Part shown: positions 33,155-43,592 of the stretch, piece by piece
Numbering within the stretch: position 1 is the first letter of the stretch
How the letters are laid out: each line of letters opens with the position of its first letter
From: Paramyrothecium sp. XJ0827
Lineage: Eukaryota > Ascomycota > Sordariomycetes > Hypocreales > Stachybotryaceae
DNA: 64,000 nucleotides
Reading direction: 5' to 3'
Assembly (NCBI GenBank): GCA_020881915.1
Contig: JAJFPB010000006.1
Coordinates: forward strand, 62,001 to 126,000
Translations under genes and position numbers: made by a program
The notes under the pieces: generated by a model
What the model was told of the DNA's origin: nothing
The model's database searches: none
The model's input: the letters and a program-made list of their open reading frames with translations, nothing else

Positions 33155-35990
33155 CAGCGCTGCCCTTAAATCAAACAAATCAAATCCGGTGTCAGATTTG
33201 ATTTATTTGATGGTTCCTCGAGCCATATTTGCTTGTTTGGAAGATTTGTCATATATTTCAAATCAAATCCTATCCATAACTCATGCATCACCACCTCCGC
33301 CCTGTTGCGGCTGCTCGAGCCAAGTTGCAGGTCCCAGCCTCACGGCACCATGTCCGATCCAGTTCTTGACGCACTGCAGTGTCTCCAATGTTTCCACACT
33401 CATCGAAAGCCTCTGCGACGTCAACGTCAACTTAGCGAGGCTGAAAGACCTCTCACAATCAGTCGCCATCGCCGGTACGGCAAGTATATCAAGAGCCAGC
33501 TGGCTGAGCACCGGAAATGACCCTTGGTGAGCCATCCACAACTCGATTGGATCCTCAGTCTCTTGTGGTTCCAGCCGCAAATAGCGCTCAAGTTCACTGC
33601 CTGTCACCGTTGCTCTCGCTGTCCTACTTTTCACCCATTGCTTGAACTCACTATCCTCGTGTGTTTTCCGTGGCACGCATGACGACGCCGTAGTCTCCAC
33701 AGTTGCCTTTTGTTGACCATCCGTTGCTGTTAGCCGGCTGTAACCATACCAGCGGTTAAGATAGTCAGACAGACCCATCTTGGCGTCTCTCACCCATACG
33801 AGCTGCTCCTCTGTAGCCCAGTTCGCCTCTAGATAACTCATGCCAAGAGCCGGGTGCAGAATGATGGATGCGGCGAACAGCGGGGACTCTCCTAGCTTAG
33901 TGTAGTACTCATCGAGCTTCCGCCAGGCAGTCGTGATAGATAGCCTTAGATAGTGTCGATGGTCTTTTCCAATGTCTTCGATGTTCGATAGCCCAGACGG
34001 CTTGCCCCGTCTCACGTATTCTCCTCGGACGTGGTCTGGCGAGGGCCTCTCCTGTGGCTTTCGGGGCGGCGTGTCCATCTCACAATCTTTGAATCGAGCA
34101 GGAAGTTGGCGGGTTTGGTCTGGTCGCTCTCGAGGCAGCCTCACCTGCGGACTGGCATTCTCCTCCGCCGTCTCTTCTGGGACAGCGTTATAGAACAACT
34201 TCCAATCCTCCAAGTGTTCCAGCACGTATTCTATGCCTGTCATCACCTCCCAAAGACGTCCATGACCTCCCTCGCCGCCCCACCCTTGGGCCCTCATAGT
34301 CTGCAGATAGAACGGCTCAAGAACATGCTTGACTTCCACCAAAAGCCTAGTCATCAGCCTTCAAGACATCGGCTTCGGGAAGGCATCCCTCCACATCCGG
34401 ATGTATCAAGAAGGCCCTGATATCTCCCTGTTTGACAAGTGCTCGAGAGATCATGAGATAGGTGGAGTTCCACCTCGTGTCATTGTTCATGACAACCTCT
34501 AGCTCCGCCGTAGACTCCCCTGCCAAGAGAAACCCCTGTGCTTCATCGTTCTCACGTGCGATCCTCTTGAAGAGCTCGCATCTCTGAGGGGACGATCTGA
34601 TAAACTTGACAACGTTATGAAACTTTCCTACCGGCCCTTTCTTTCTCCAGTGCCGTAGGTCTTCCTCATGGCGGCCGAGAAGGTTGAAAACCTGCGACTC
34701 GGCCTCGAAAGCCTCAAAATCTTCGCCGTAAAGGAACGCACGAGCTGCCAAGTTCAAGATATGTCCATAGCAGCGCATTCGTCTGGCACGTACATCCGCC
34801 GGTGTCATCTCTGTGTCGAGACTTCCGTAGAAATGCTGGAGACAGTTATCGTTAGAGGACTCATTGTCCGAGATCACCGTTCCAACTCGATCCTCTATTT
34901 CCCACTCTCGGACGATTTGCGAAAGCGTTACGGCGAGGTTATCTCCGCTATGACACCCAAGCTGGCGTCGAAATGCAAGTAAGCGTGACTGGTGGTGGCC
35001 CTGGCGGTCAAGGAAATGAGCTGTGACTGCCATTATAGCGTACCGATTTGGGCGAGGTCCAGAGGTCGAACCCGAGATGAATTTTGGTGAGGGCATCCAA
35101 AAGCTCCTGCTTGACCTGGTCTCTCTTGGACTTATACACGTCGTCCAGCAGACGGCACATCGATTGCCGGCTCCATGGAATCTGGCCCGACAAATGAGGG
35201 TCGAGCTGCCATACGAGTTGTTCGAAGAATGGATCCGTGAAGAAAGAAAAGGGAATGTTGCTGTTGATCAGAAGTCCTAGGCTTAGTTCTTGGACAATCT
35301 TGACCTTGGCTCGCGGGACGGCGCTGTAATGTAAGCGTGGTCGCTTGACACGATCGGAGTCGTCGGTCGATGGGTCAGTATCGGCGCTTTGGCTGCTTTC
35401 GAAGATCCGGTGTGACCTGCATCTGTCAACGATGCCCAAGCTGGCGATGCTTCATGTGTGACGTACTTGCGGAGGTGGTCAGCTGCCGAACTAGTAGCGG
35501 CAGCGGCGAAGAACTCGGGCTGGCCCTTCGCATCGCATAAACGGCAGGCCCAGTAAGGGTTCGACGGGTTGTCGTTGGCATCTAGTTCAACAAGAAATAA
35601 ACCATAGCGCTTAATCCAGCTCTTCCGGCCCTTCGAGCCCTTTCTGGATAAGGACTCTTCCAAAACATATCGTTTGTTCCTCCACACCGCTCGTGGCAGA
35701 TCTGCAATGGTGGAATGGCCTGGTAATGCCGTTTGCGTCGTCGTTTCGAATTGACTTGCCAAGTTCCTTGGCGGTCGGAGAAGAGCAAAGGCGGATGGTG
35801 GAGAAGGAAGCATGATGCCGCTGGGCATGCATCAATCCGCGCTGGCACGCGTTGAAAGCAGGTAAACAATTCCCCAAAACGCGGTCGGATCTCGTGGGAA
35901 ACAAGGATAATAAGAGGTGACTTTTGAGTTCCATGCCTCTCCATTATGAAGAAAAGTAACCCGTTAACAGGCTTTTTTCCCCGGGATGGC
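33155..35990 (-). mobile_element. Second decayed hAT transposon
   Basis: Contains the transposase remnant 33281-35828. A possible end CAGCGCTGCCC begins at 33155, followed by repeated AAATCAAA/TTTGATTT motifs. No matching inverted end was found on the right, where a LINE 3' tail begins at about 36014. Confidence 0.55.
33281..35828 (-). pseudogene. hAT transposase, at least three frameshifts
   Basis: From the right: a BED-type finger (PYWACRLCDAKGQ ... DHLRKYVTH), the catalytic block (KIHLGFDLWTSP, then RYAIMAVTAHFLDRQGHH), VISDNESSNDNCLQHF, KKGPVGKFHNVVKFI, VVMNNDTRWNSTYLM, and the hATC domain (LSQLALDILAVPAMATDCER). Frame changes near 35300-35430, 35050-35090 and 34350 break the protein. 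It is a different lineage from the hAT at 28 kb, as the catalytic motif is FDLWTSP rather than FDGWTS. Confidence 0.88.
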
Positions 35991-36013
35991 TCTGATTGGT
36001 CAGACCAATCGGT

Positions 36014-36815
36014 TTGATTGATTGATTGATTGATGTATTTTCCGTCCAGCGGCCTTCAGGCCGCTCAGGTCCCCTCTAGGGGCACAGGACGTGCTAAGCT
36101 GCCAGTATCTAGTCTAGAGTTCTTACAAGTGGATCATCGGATTAGTCATTCCTGCGCGAAATTTACACCTCCTTGCCAGTCCTGCTCTAAACGTAAACAA
36201 ACCACCATCCAGCATATCATCGGCTCGTAGGCGCATATTTTCGATACCTGTCGCCCGTCAGCGGGACATCCAGGTGCAACAGAATTCTTGCTGCGTTCTT
36301 CGGTCTTTGTATGGGGACCGGCAGAGACCCTTTTCGCAGGCTGCAGAGGCGGCCTCAAAGTGGTCCCGGTCGGCTGGAGGGTGCTGGCAACACCCAACAG
36401 CCGTCCGAGTCCGGGATAAAGAAAATGGAAGAAAAGAAGGTTGTGCACAGGTGCGTGCTGAGAGTGTTTAGTAGCGAGGGCAGACCTTCTCGAAGAAGGC
36501 GCTATCCCTCGCTACCTTAACGAACTCGATGTAGTTCTTGCCTATTGCCCGATTAACTGCTGCAGTCGGTGAGGGTGCAAGCCTCATCCGATAACGCGGC
36601 GGTACTTTCCGGCAGTAGAAGATGTGGTTCGGTGCTTTGCGTCGTCCACATGAACAAAGGATCCGCGCATCTGCGTGGTCAAATCGCTCGTGGTATTCTG
36701 CAAAGTCGCCATAGAGACCAATCGGTACACGAACAGCGGGGCAGGTTCCGGGTAGGCTCCCATTACGCTCATCCGCCTAGACCAGCTCGGCCACCTTGCT
36801 ATATTGCGTATAAAA
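36014..36815 (-). mobile_element. 5'-truncated LINE (family B), pol C-terminus and 3' UTR
   Basis: On the minus strand from about 36790: GLYGDFAEYHERFDHADARI, then the zinc-finger-like CSCGRRKAPNHIFYC, and the terminal block NYIEFVKVARDSAFFEKVCP ending at a TAA at 36468-36470. This is the usual C-terminus of Tad-like LINE pol proteins. A ~455-bp 3' UTR follows, with two adjacent palindromes near the end and a (TGAT)n tail at 36013-36034. The pogo element at 36818 sits directly upstream of it. Confidence 0.8.
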
Positions 36816-36817
36816 TA

Positions 36818-38675
36818 ACGTACATGCATAACGAACGCTCCAACATAACGAGCGCTCCACAAATCTCAATCCTCAAGATTGGGACCTCAATTAAAACACC
36901 ACAAACTATTCGATCAATAAAAACTAATCGCTATACTCTTGCCAAAATACCTCTACCTCTATCTTACATGTTCGTGCGTTATGACCGGGCTTACCGCATA
37001 CACCACATCGCCGTTGGGTTGGTTGCCCTGACCTTCCTTGACCACCTCGCCTCGATGATTCGGCCACTACCTGCGTATCTACATCTATTTGATCAATTGA
37101 TGCCTGTCCTTCTCCTACAGTCATTGTCCCTCCATCGCGTAGGCGTTTTTTTTTTCCCTCCGGCGCCGGCTTAGTATCTCATTTGCCTCTCGAAGATCCT
37201 TAACCTCAGCCTCTAGTAATGCCATCTTGTGCTGATTTGCGAGTAAACTCTTAGAAAATGAATTCAATGCATCAATAATTGATGCCGGAGAGCTGCTCTT
37301 ATGTCCTCTGATTCGTCTTTCAATATATTCAGATTGAGATTCGGTTTCTCTGACCGTCTTTGGGGTCCTTGAGGTCCAAGGGCAGGAAGCTCCGGCTCAT
37401 CGATAGGAGGCGTTGGAGTCCGTAGCCGGATATCAAGCTTCGAGATCACATGGTTCGCATCTAAAGGAGCAAGTCCGGCGCCTTTAAACCCTCCCCGAAT
37501 ATTGTTATTGGTCATAGTGGCTCGGTGTGCGGCGTGGAAGGCGGGAAAGAACTCGGTCTTGGAAATGTGTGTTATGGAGCATTTGATCAATTGCTCAATT
37601 TTTCGACCGTAAGCCTTCTTAAGCGGCCCAAAGCAGCCCACATCTAGCGGCTGGAGTAGATGAGATGAATGAGGCGGCATACAGAGCGTGATAATCTTAT
37701 TCTCCTTGCAGAAATCCTCAAATGCGACCGAATGGTGGCTCTCATGCCCATCAAGGATCAGGAGAGGATAGGCACCATTTGATCTTGTAATTGTATGCCG
37801 ATTGAAGTGTTTTAGCCACTCGACGCCCGTCTCGTTATCGGTCCAGCCATTTTTAGTAGTTGCAATAGCCCAATCGCCCGGGAGGTTGCTTTCGCGATAC
37901 CAGCTAGAGAGGTGATATTGGCCTGCAACAATGATGAACGGCGGCAGCGCCCACCCTTCAGCATTGATCGATTCAATGACTGTAACCCACTCACGGTTTC
38001 CAGGCTTAACCCTTTTAGGGTTTGCACGCCTTTCTGAGCCTGTAACAACCATAACGCTCATAATCACACCCATCATAAAGCCAGTCTCATCAAAGTTATA
38101 CTGATCATTTGATCTTATGCCATACTTCGCGATTGTATTCGCTACAAGCGAGAACCATGCGTTTATCGCGATTGGATCTTCGCATTTGGCTCTCTGATAG
38201 TCATATCTGCGAAAGAAACGCGTCTTAAGCTCTGGTTGCCGCTTGATAAAATTCGAGGCCCAGCGTGGCCCAACAGGAGGCATCTCTCGCTCAGCAAGCA
38301 GTCGATTAGCCATGTCTTCAACACCACAAAGCCGGGGAGAAAATCCTCGCATATCCAGATCAAGGATATATTGAACTATCGTCTGCTCCTCAAGATCAGA
38401 TAGTTTACGTAAATTGGCCATAGTATCGCGTCGAGGCTGTATGCCTTGTTGGCGGCGGCTTAATGTAAAGCGGGAGATACTATAGATCTCCGCTACGCGT
38501 CGCAGACTTAATTTTGGGTCTTTTTGAAGGGCTTGAAGCGCAAGATTAAGATTTGCCTCATTAATTGAGTTTGACATGGCTAGTTGTGGTGAACCATTTA
38601 ATCAATTAATTGAGATGTAGGATGAGGGATTTGTGGAGCGCTCGTTATGTTGGAGCGTTCGTTATGCATGTACGT
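36818..38675 (-). mobile_element. Pogo/Fot-type DNA transposon, copy 1
   Basis: 1,858 bp with perfect 48-bp terminal inverted repeats and a TA target duplication on both sides (36816-36817 and 38676-38677). Each end reads ACGTACATG followed by two 17-bp near-repeats (CATAACGAACGCTCCAA, CATAACGAGCGCTCCAC). It encodes a transposase on the minus strand. Confidence 0.95.
36924..38577 (-). pseudogene. Pogo/Fot transposase with C-terminal zinc knuckle
   Basis: The main frame (38577-37264, 437 codons) has a psq/CENP-B-like N-terminal helix-turn-helix (LSLRRVAEIYSISRFTLSRR) and a complete DDE/DDD core: YNFDETGFMMGV, LLILDGHESHHS and HSSHLLQPLDVGCFGPLKK. After about residue 405 the expected C-terminal region (ESQSEYIERRI, SSSPASIIDAL, LREANEILSRRRRE) continues in another frame from about 37365. 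It changes frame again at a 10-A run (37146-37155) before a CCHC knuck­le, CGVCGKPGHNARTC, ending at 36924. The catalytic core is intact, so activity of a shortened protein is possible. The first frame change is shared with copy 2. Confidence 0.88.
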
Positions 38676-38887
38676 TATCCGAACGGGGGGACATAGATGC
38701 AGAAGCAGCGAGAAGAGAACGGCTAAGCTGTTAAGCCGAAGGTACCCAGTACCGTTCTAGAGGCATTCATGCCGCCCACCAAGAGAATTGAAGAGGCGCC
38801 TACGTCACGAGCCACAGCGAACAGCTACTCGGGATGCTACAGAGGGATGTGGGTGTTGCAGCTGCATGCCGCAGACAGATTTCGTCT
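38676..38887. other. Short flank of the pogo element
   Basis: No gene recognised; may be further 5' LINE-B sequence, too degraded to say. Confidence 0.4.
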
Positions 38888-39049
38888 CAGCTGCATATCT
38901 GACAAATTTTGTCCTAGCGGCATATTTGACAGATTCTATCCCAGCTGCATATTTATCGAAATTTATCCCAGCTGCATATCTGTCAAATGTTATCCCAGCT
39001 GCATTTCTGTCAAAATTTCGCCAAGTTGTACATCTGTCAAATTTTGTCC
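38888..39049. repeat. 27-bp minisatellite, six copies
   Basis: Unit of the type CAGCTGCATATCTGTCAAAT plus seven more bases, six diverged copies in exactly 162 bp. Because 27 is a multiple of three, it produces 9-residue repeats in several frames (for example AAYLSKFIP forward and RYAAGINFD reverse). No promoter or domain supports a real gene. Confidence 0.85.
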
Positions 39050-41033
39050 ACATGGCGCACATATACCTGGCATTGGCCCGAGAACCAAGGGAATTGCCTG
39101 GTTGTGCACCCTTGGTTGATAGCGGAGCAGGGACCAGGGCTTTTGTGCATTGTGGCAAGGCTCCGGTCTGGGGTCTGGGGTAGCTGGTGTAAAAAGCGGG
39201 CCACTCTTCATGCGGCCACGGCGGGCGTCTGTGAAGCGATGAGGCGGCATTTACCACAGTATGTCAGCACCAACAGATTTCTTCCAAAACACAAATTCGC
39301 TAGTGTAACGTAACCGCGCTGTCGGGACGCGCTAGACAGGGGCTTTAGGCGTTTAATCTGGCGCGAAAAGAACTTCATGCTCCTCGTTCTGATGTCCTTG
39401 AAGTTACCAAGGTATCATCCCCTGTGCAAAAAGAATTTTAAAAATTGTTAAATTCTATTTTCAAGCGAGTACTTGCCCAGAAGCGCGCTACTAATAGGGG
39501 CCGGGGTTATCTTGTGCCTGCCAGTACTCATGCCTCATACCGGTGCAGCTCCTGGGTATCGTCTCCTCGTGATGTGTAATGATCATACCACCAGTCAGGA
39601 TTGACCAGGTAGCCGTATCTAGTATCACTCGGATCTAGAGGGATCGTGCTGTAGGTCGCTAGGACTGTTCATCCGGACAGTGTAACCAAAGCCCCTAGTA
39701 AACGTGGCTTCGAGCCTTCGTGATTCTATCTGATAGTGTCCTGCTGACGTTGCTCATTACGCAAACGGTCACGCTGGCTTGACTTACGGCCAGTAGTGGT
39801 GGCAGTGATGGGTCGTTTGCTGCAGGGTCAAGGGATTGATCCAGCTGGTTTACGGAGAAATAATCCTCAGATGCTGCGGCGCAGGTTACATGCAGAAAGC
39901 CTTACGGAACTAACTCGGAGTCACCAACGATCGGGGCATGTTTATGAGGCCTGGTATCTTGATTCGTAGGCAGTTCATTTAGTCTGCGCCACCTCCTTCA
40001 AGCTATCTCCATGCCTGCTTCTATCACTGGCCCACCAGGGAGGGAGTGGAGAAATGTGCCACTCGCTAAAGGGATTCCCAGTCCCTTTCACGCGAGGTTA
40101 TGCCATCTTCGTTACGCACATGCGCCATCAGGAGAGGTGGCATAGCCCAGCACTGAGCCTGGTGCAGCGTGCTAGCTGTCAGCCTTACTTGGCCACCGGT
40201 CACTCCTTTTGGAACTAACTTCCTACAAGGCACCCCATATCAAGCCCTCCCTGGTGGTCGGTGCTACTATAAGAGCCCTTGTACCCACGGATAGATTGAG
40301 AGCGAGCACATTTTGCGTCTTCGGCCCGGCGCTTTATTTTAAGCCATCAGTCGGGCTATTACGGGGCCCGACCCCAGGAGAAAATCGCCGTGAATTCCGA
40401 TCCAGCTCGGGATTAGGAGCCAGATCGGTTAGCCAGACCGTAGCAAACATTTATTCCTACATTCAACCACGGACATTCGCAGCTAGGTTGCAAGCGCCGA
40501 GGAAGCCCGGAACTGAGTTCCAGCGTCGAGTCGCAGCAGAACGAAGCCTCCTCGGTTCAACCGAACTCACTAAACCGCTTAAGCGTCGACATCAGAGGAC
40601 TCGATAAATCGGGATACTTAAACTCCACGATCCTAAAGCTTTCGGAGTCGGGTCAATGGGAACTGACTGTAGCTTCATCGGCTACGCCGGGTCAGCTGGG
40701 GCAGGAAGCAGCTACCCCGTTGTCCAGGTGTGAGCTAATATAAATAGTCCAACCTGCATGCTACGGTCAAGAGTTGCCGTCAGGAAGAGCCAGCACTCTA
40801 TACCCCATCTGCAGGTTTTTAAACACATTATCTATTTCCCGCTATCTGCAACGACTTTCGTCATGCCTCCAGCTGCTGGCCGCAAGTCTCTCCGCATCGG
40901 CGTTATGCTCGAGGCAGTCCAGCTCAGGGACTGCTGTCGGCACAAGCTGGATATGGACTGGACACGGGGCAGAGTTACCCATAGAATTAGTAATCGACGG
41001 TCCAACCTCGGCGCATCCCAATTGTAATAACAC
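39050..41033. other. Long stretch with no recognised gene
   Basis: Scattered protein-like pieces occur, for example on the minus strand around 39500-39830 (RYGYLVNPDWWYDHYTSRGD) between stops, which suggests an old decayed element, but I cannot assign a family. A TATAAATAG box near 40740 suggests a former promoter or LTR. Confidence 0.35.
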
Positions 41034-41182
41034 TACGGAGTAGAAATGCAACCAGCAGCGGAGTTGTAGCCCCAAAGTCCGCCGCTAATTACCAGCTTGT
41101 GTTTGCTTACCAAGGCTTTTTTGTTTGGTTACATTACTACACATGTTGTGGCGGTTGGACTTCCGCCGCTTGATACTCCGTA
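41034..41182. repeat. Possible MITE with 9-bp inverted ends
   Basis: TACGGAGTA (41034-41042) and its exact complement TACTCCGTA (41174-41182) bracket 149 bp that also contains two related CCGCCGCT blocks. It lies 250 bp upstream of the NmrA-like gene. Size and palindromic ends fit a miniature element; there is no second copy in the window. Confidence 0.4.
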
Positions 41183-41428
41183 CTCGTCCTCGGGTAATCG
41201 GATATCCAGTGGCGGAGGTCGGGGGGTTCATGCCCCACTCCTCCGCAGTAAACATGCCGCATAGCCAGTGTGGCTTACAATAGCGCTCGCTCTGCTGCGT
41301 GGTTTTAAGTCATGGCTCGCCTTGGGTTCGAGTGGTTTCGTCAGGATCCTGGCATTCAGATAAATACCTATTTCACAACTACATTCCGACTCATCATAAT
41401 CACCATTCACGAATAATACAACTCCACC

Positions 41429-42382
41429 ATGTCTCAAGCCGCCCCTACCTTCCTCATCATCGGCGCCACCGGCAACACCGGGCTCAACCTCGTGCGCACC
41501 CTCTCGCGCCTCATCCAGTCCAGCTGCGCCTACTCGTCGCACCGGATCCTCGCCCTGACGCGGTCCGCCCAGAGCCCCGCGGCCCAGGAGATTGCCCAGC
41601 TGCCAAACGTGCGCGTGCTCGAGAAGTTCTGGCCCGCCATCAGCGCCGAGTGGCTGCGCGAGAACCGCGTGCACCGGGCCTTTGTCGCCTCGGCCGTCGC
41701 TCCCGGCCAGTTCGCCGACGAGTCCGGGTTCCTCCTCGCGGCGCTGCAGGCCGGCGTCGACTACGTCGTCCGCATCTCCACCACGGCCGCCAACGTCCGT
41801 CCGGACTTCGAGGCCTACTACCCGCGCCAGCACTGGGCCATCGAGGCCCTGCTGTCGTCGCCCGAGTTCAAGGGTCTCAAGTGGTCGTCGCTGCAGCCCA
41901 ACGTCTTCTCGTCCTTCGTCCTGGGCCCGGCCGTGGCCTTGGTCAAGAAGTACCGCGAGACCGGCGAGCAGGAGCCGCTGCGTCTGATGCCCGACGAGAC
42001 CGCGCCGTGCGCCGTCATCGATGCCGCTGACGTTGGCGAGCTCGCCGCCCATCTCCTCGTCGAGGAAGACATCTCGGGACACAACCAGGCCAAGTATGTC
42101 CTCAACGGGCCCGACAACGTCACCGGCCGCGACATCGTAGCCCTAGCCGAGAAGGCCATGGGCACCTCCGTGACCGAGGTTCATTTCAAGGATATGGGCT
42201 GGCTCGACGGCGCCGCCGCTGCGAACCCGGAGCAGGCGCACTTGCTCCTTTCTATCAAGCACGCTCCACGGACGGGGTGGGAGGGCAAGACCACGGTGGA
42301 AACATCCAGCAAAGAGGTCCTGAGCTTCGTGGCGCACAAGCGCACCCTGGCAGAATCCTTCAAGGAACTATTGGAACAGTAG
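41429..42382 (+). CDS. NmrA-like NAD(P)-binding protein (atypical SDR)
   Basis: 317 aa, no introns, start in a strong context (caccATGt). The N-terminal Rossmann motif IIGATGNTGLNLV fits the GxxGxxG dinucleotide-binding loop of atypical short-chain dehydrogenases of the NmrA/isoflavone-reductase type. Further family features are WSSLQPNVFSSF and INAADVGEL-like DAADVGELAAHLL, followed by KYVLNGPDNVTGRDIVALAE. Such proteins act as redox sensors or as reductases; which one cannot be told. The gene is clearly richer in G+C than its neighbours. A possible TATA box (ATAAATACC) lies near 41370. The gene looks intact. Confidence 0.88.
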   Translation: MSQAAPTFLIIGATGNTGLNLVRTLSRLIQSSCAYSSHRILALTRSAQSPAAQEIAQLPNVRVLEKFWPAISAEWLRENRVHRAFVASAVAPGQFADESGFLLAALQAGVDYVVRISTTAANVRPDFEAYYPRQHWAIEALLSSPEFKGLKWSSLQPNVFSSFVLGPAVALVKKYRETGEQEPLRLMPDETAPCAVIDAADVGELAAHLLVEEDISGHNQAKYVLNGPDNVTGRDIVALAEKAMGTSVTEVHFKDMGWLDGAAAANPEQAHLLLSIKHAPRTGWEGKTTVETSSKEVLSFVAHKRTLAESFKELLEQ

Positions 42383-42689
42383 AAGAAAAGAATCAAACAA
42401 GGGACACGGATTGTCGGGAAGCTGGGACTCTAGAAGGGTGCTCTTTTTGAAATTGACTGGGCTGCTATCAAGTACTTAGGTGTCTAATTGTCAAATATAC
42501 GATATCGTTGCCATGTGAGTATGTAGGTAGATCGTCTTGACCCGACTTCTTGGTGTTTCTAGCTAGGAAAGAGAAGGAAGTACGAGAGCCGTATTAGCTG
42601 CTTGTTATTGAGGCGATATGATGCCCCAAGACACATCTATAGTGACTAGATCGATTTTTCTAGGAGGGAAAATGCTGAGGAAGTCACTC

Positions 42690-43290
42690 AATTGCGGGGT
42701 TCGACCAAGAAGAAAAGGAGATCTGCAAAGAAGTCCAGCAACTCCATCGACGATGGCAACAATCGCGACGAGATGACGACTACGAGGCATATCGACAAGC
42801 ACGCAATTAAAAGGGAAGCCATATCCAGAAGGTCCTTCGAAGTACACCGTCGAATAGTGGGAAATGCATCAGCGTCACAGTCAGGCCTGTGGAGCCTAGT
42901 CAAATGGGCCAAGAACCAGGCACAGCGCATCATCCGCCTGTACACCAGCACTGGTAAAATTAAACAAAGGAATCGCCAGCCAACCCGAAGAGAAGGCTGG
43001 GATGCTGCGACAATCCTTCTTCCCGCCGCTGTTACAAGCCGACACCTCGGACATCAACTGTTACGATTATCCCCCATCGATAGAATGCCCAAAAATCACG
43101 ACTGTGGATTGAGAAGGCTGTGCGCGAGGCGTCCCCAAAGAATGCCCCTTGGCGCGGACGGCATCACCCACAGCATCCTACACCAAGCCCTTGAGGCATG
43201 CCTCCAACTAGGCTACTGCCCGAAACACTTCAAGGATACGGTGACCGTAGTCCTCAGGAAGCCTGGAAAGGATGATCGCATGGATCATTG
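42690..43290 (+). mobile_element. LINE pol fragment (pre-RT and start of reverse transcriptase)
   Basis: Contains Tad-like pre-RT sequence (SQSGLWSLVKWAKNQAQR, LYTSTGKIKQRNRQP) and the RT block GADGITHSILHQALE ... CLQLGYCPKHFKDTVTVVLR, then KPGKDD. Frame changes near 43050-43150 and the abrupt end at about 43290 show it is a dead piece. Confidence 0.8.
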
Positions 43291-43314
43291 GTGCAGAAAG
43301 TTTTTTATTAATTC

Positions 43315-43503
43315 CTATTTGCTTGAGGAGGCTCCTGCCTCAATATTGCCAGAAGATGTCCAAAGGGCGAGGTTGTCACGGAGGGCGCGTATGATGAAAA
43401 TGCTCTCGCTATTAGACTCCCCGGCAAGAGTGTCGAGTTCAGCAATGGCATCATCGAAAGCATTCTTCGCGAGATACTCTTTCTGGCATCTCTTCTTCCC
43501 CAT
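43315..43503 (-). pseudogene. 14-3-3 protein gene fragment (C-terminus)
   Basis: The minus-strand frame reads [20 protein letters not shown] followed by [16 protein letters not shown], which matches the last two helices of 14-3-3 proteins (phosphoserine/threonine-binding adaptors). It ends at a stop (43312-43314) followed by AATTAATAAAAAAC, resembling an mRNA 3' end. The rest of a 14-3-3 gene (about 200 residues) is absent upstream. The fragment abuts the LINE piece that ends near 43290. It may be a captured or retrocopied fragment; it cannot encode a working 14-3-3 protein. Confidence 0.7.
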
Positions 43504-43592
43504 TGCACGCCTGAGCTTATCATATTAGCACCTGGAGTTATCCCACTTGTCTCCCTTCCTCTCGTCCCCTTTTGGGCTACAACAAAGCCGTT

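Noticed and set aside
36471..36515. Strong hairpin GTAGCGAGGG/CCCTCGCTAC with an inner CCTTCT/AGAAGG stem
   Set aside because: It lies within the last codons of the LINE-B pol C-terminus (VARDSAFFEKVCPRY), so coding sequence explains it.
41299..42082. Long open frames on both strands over the NmrA-like gene
   Set aside because: Shadows caused by the high G+C content; only the 317-aa frame has a domain and a proper start.
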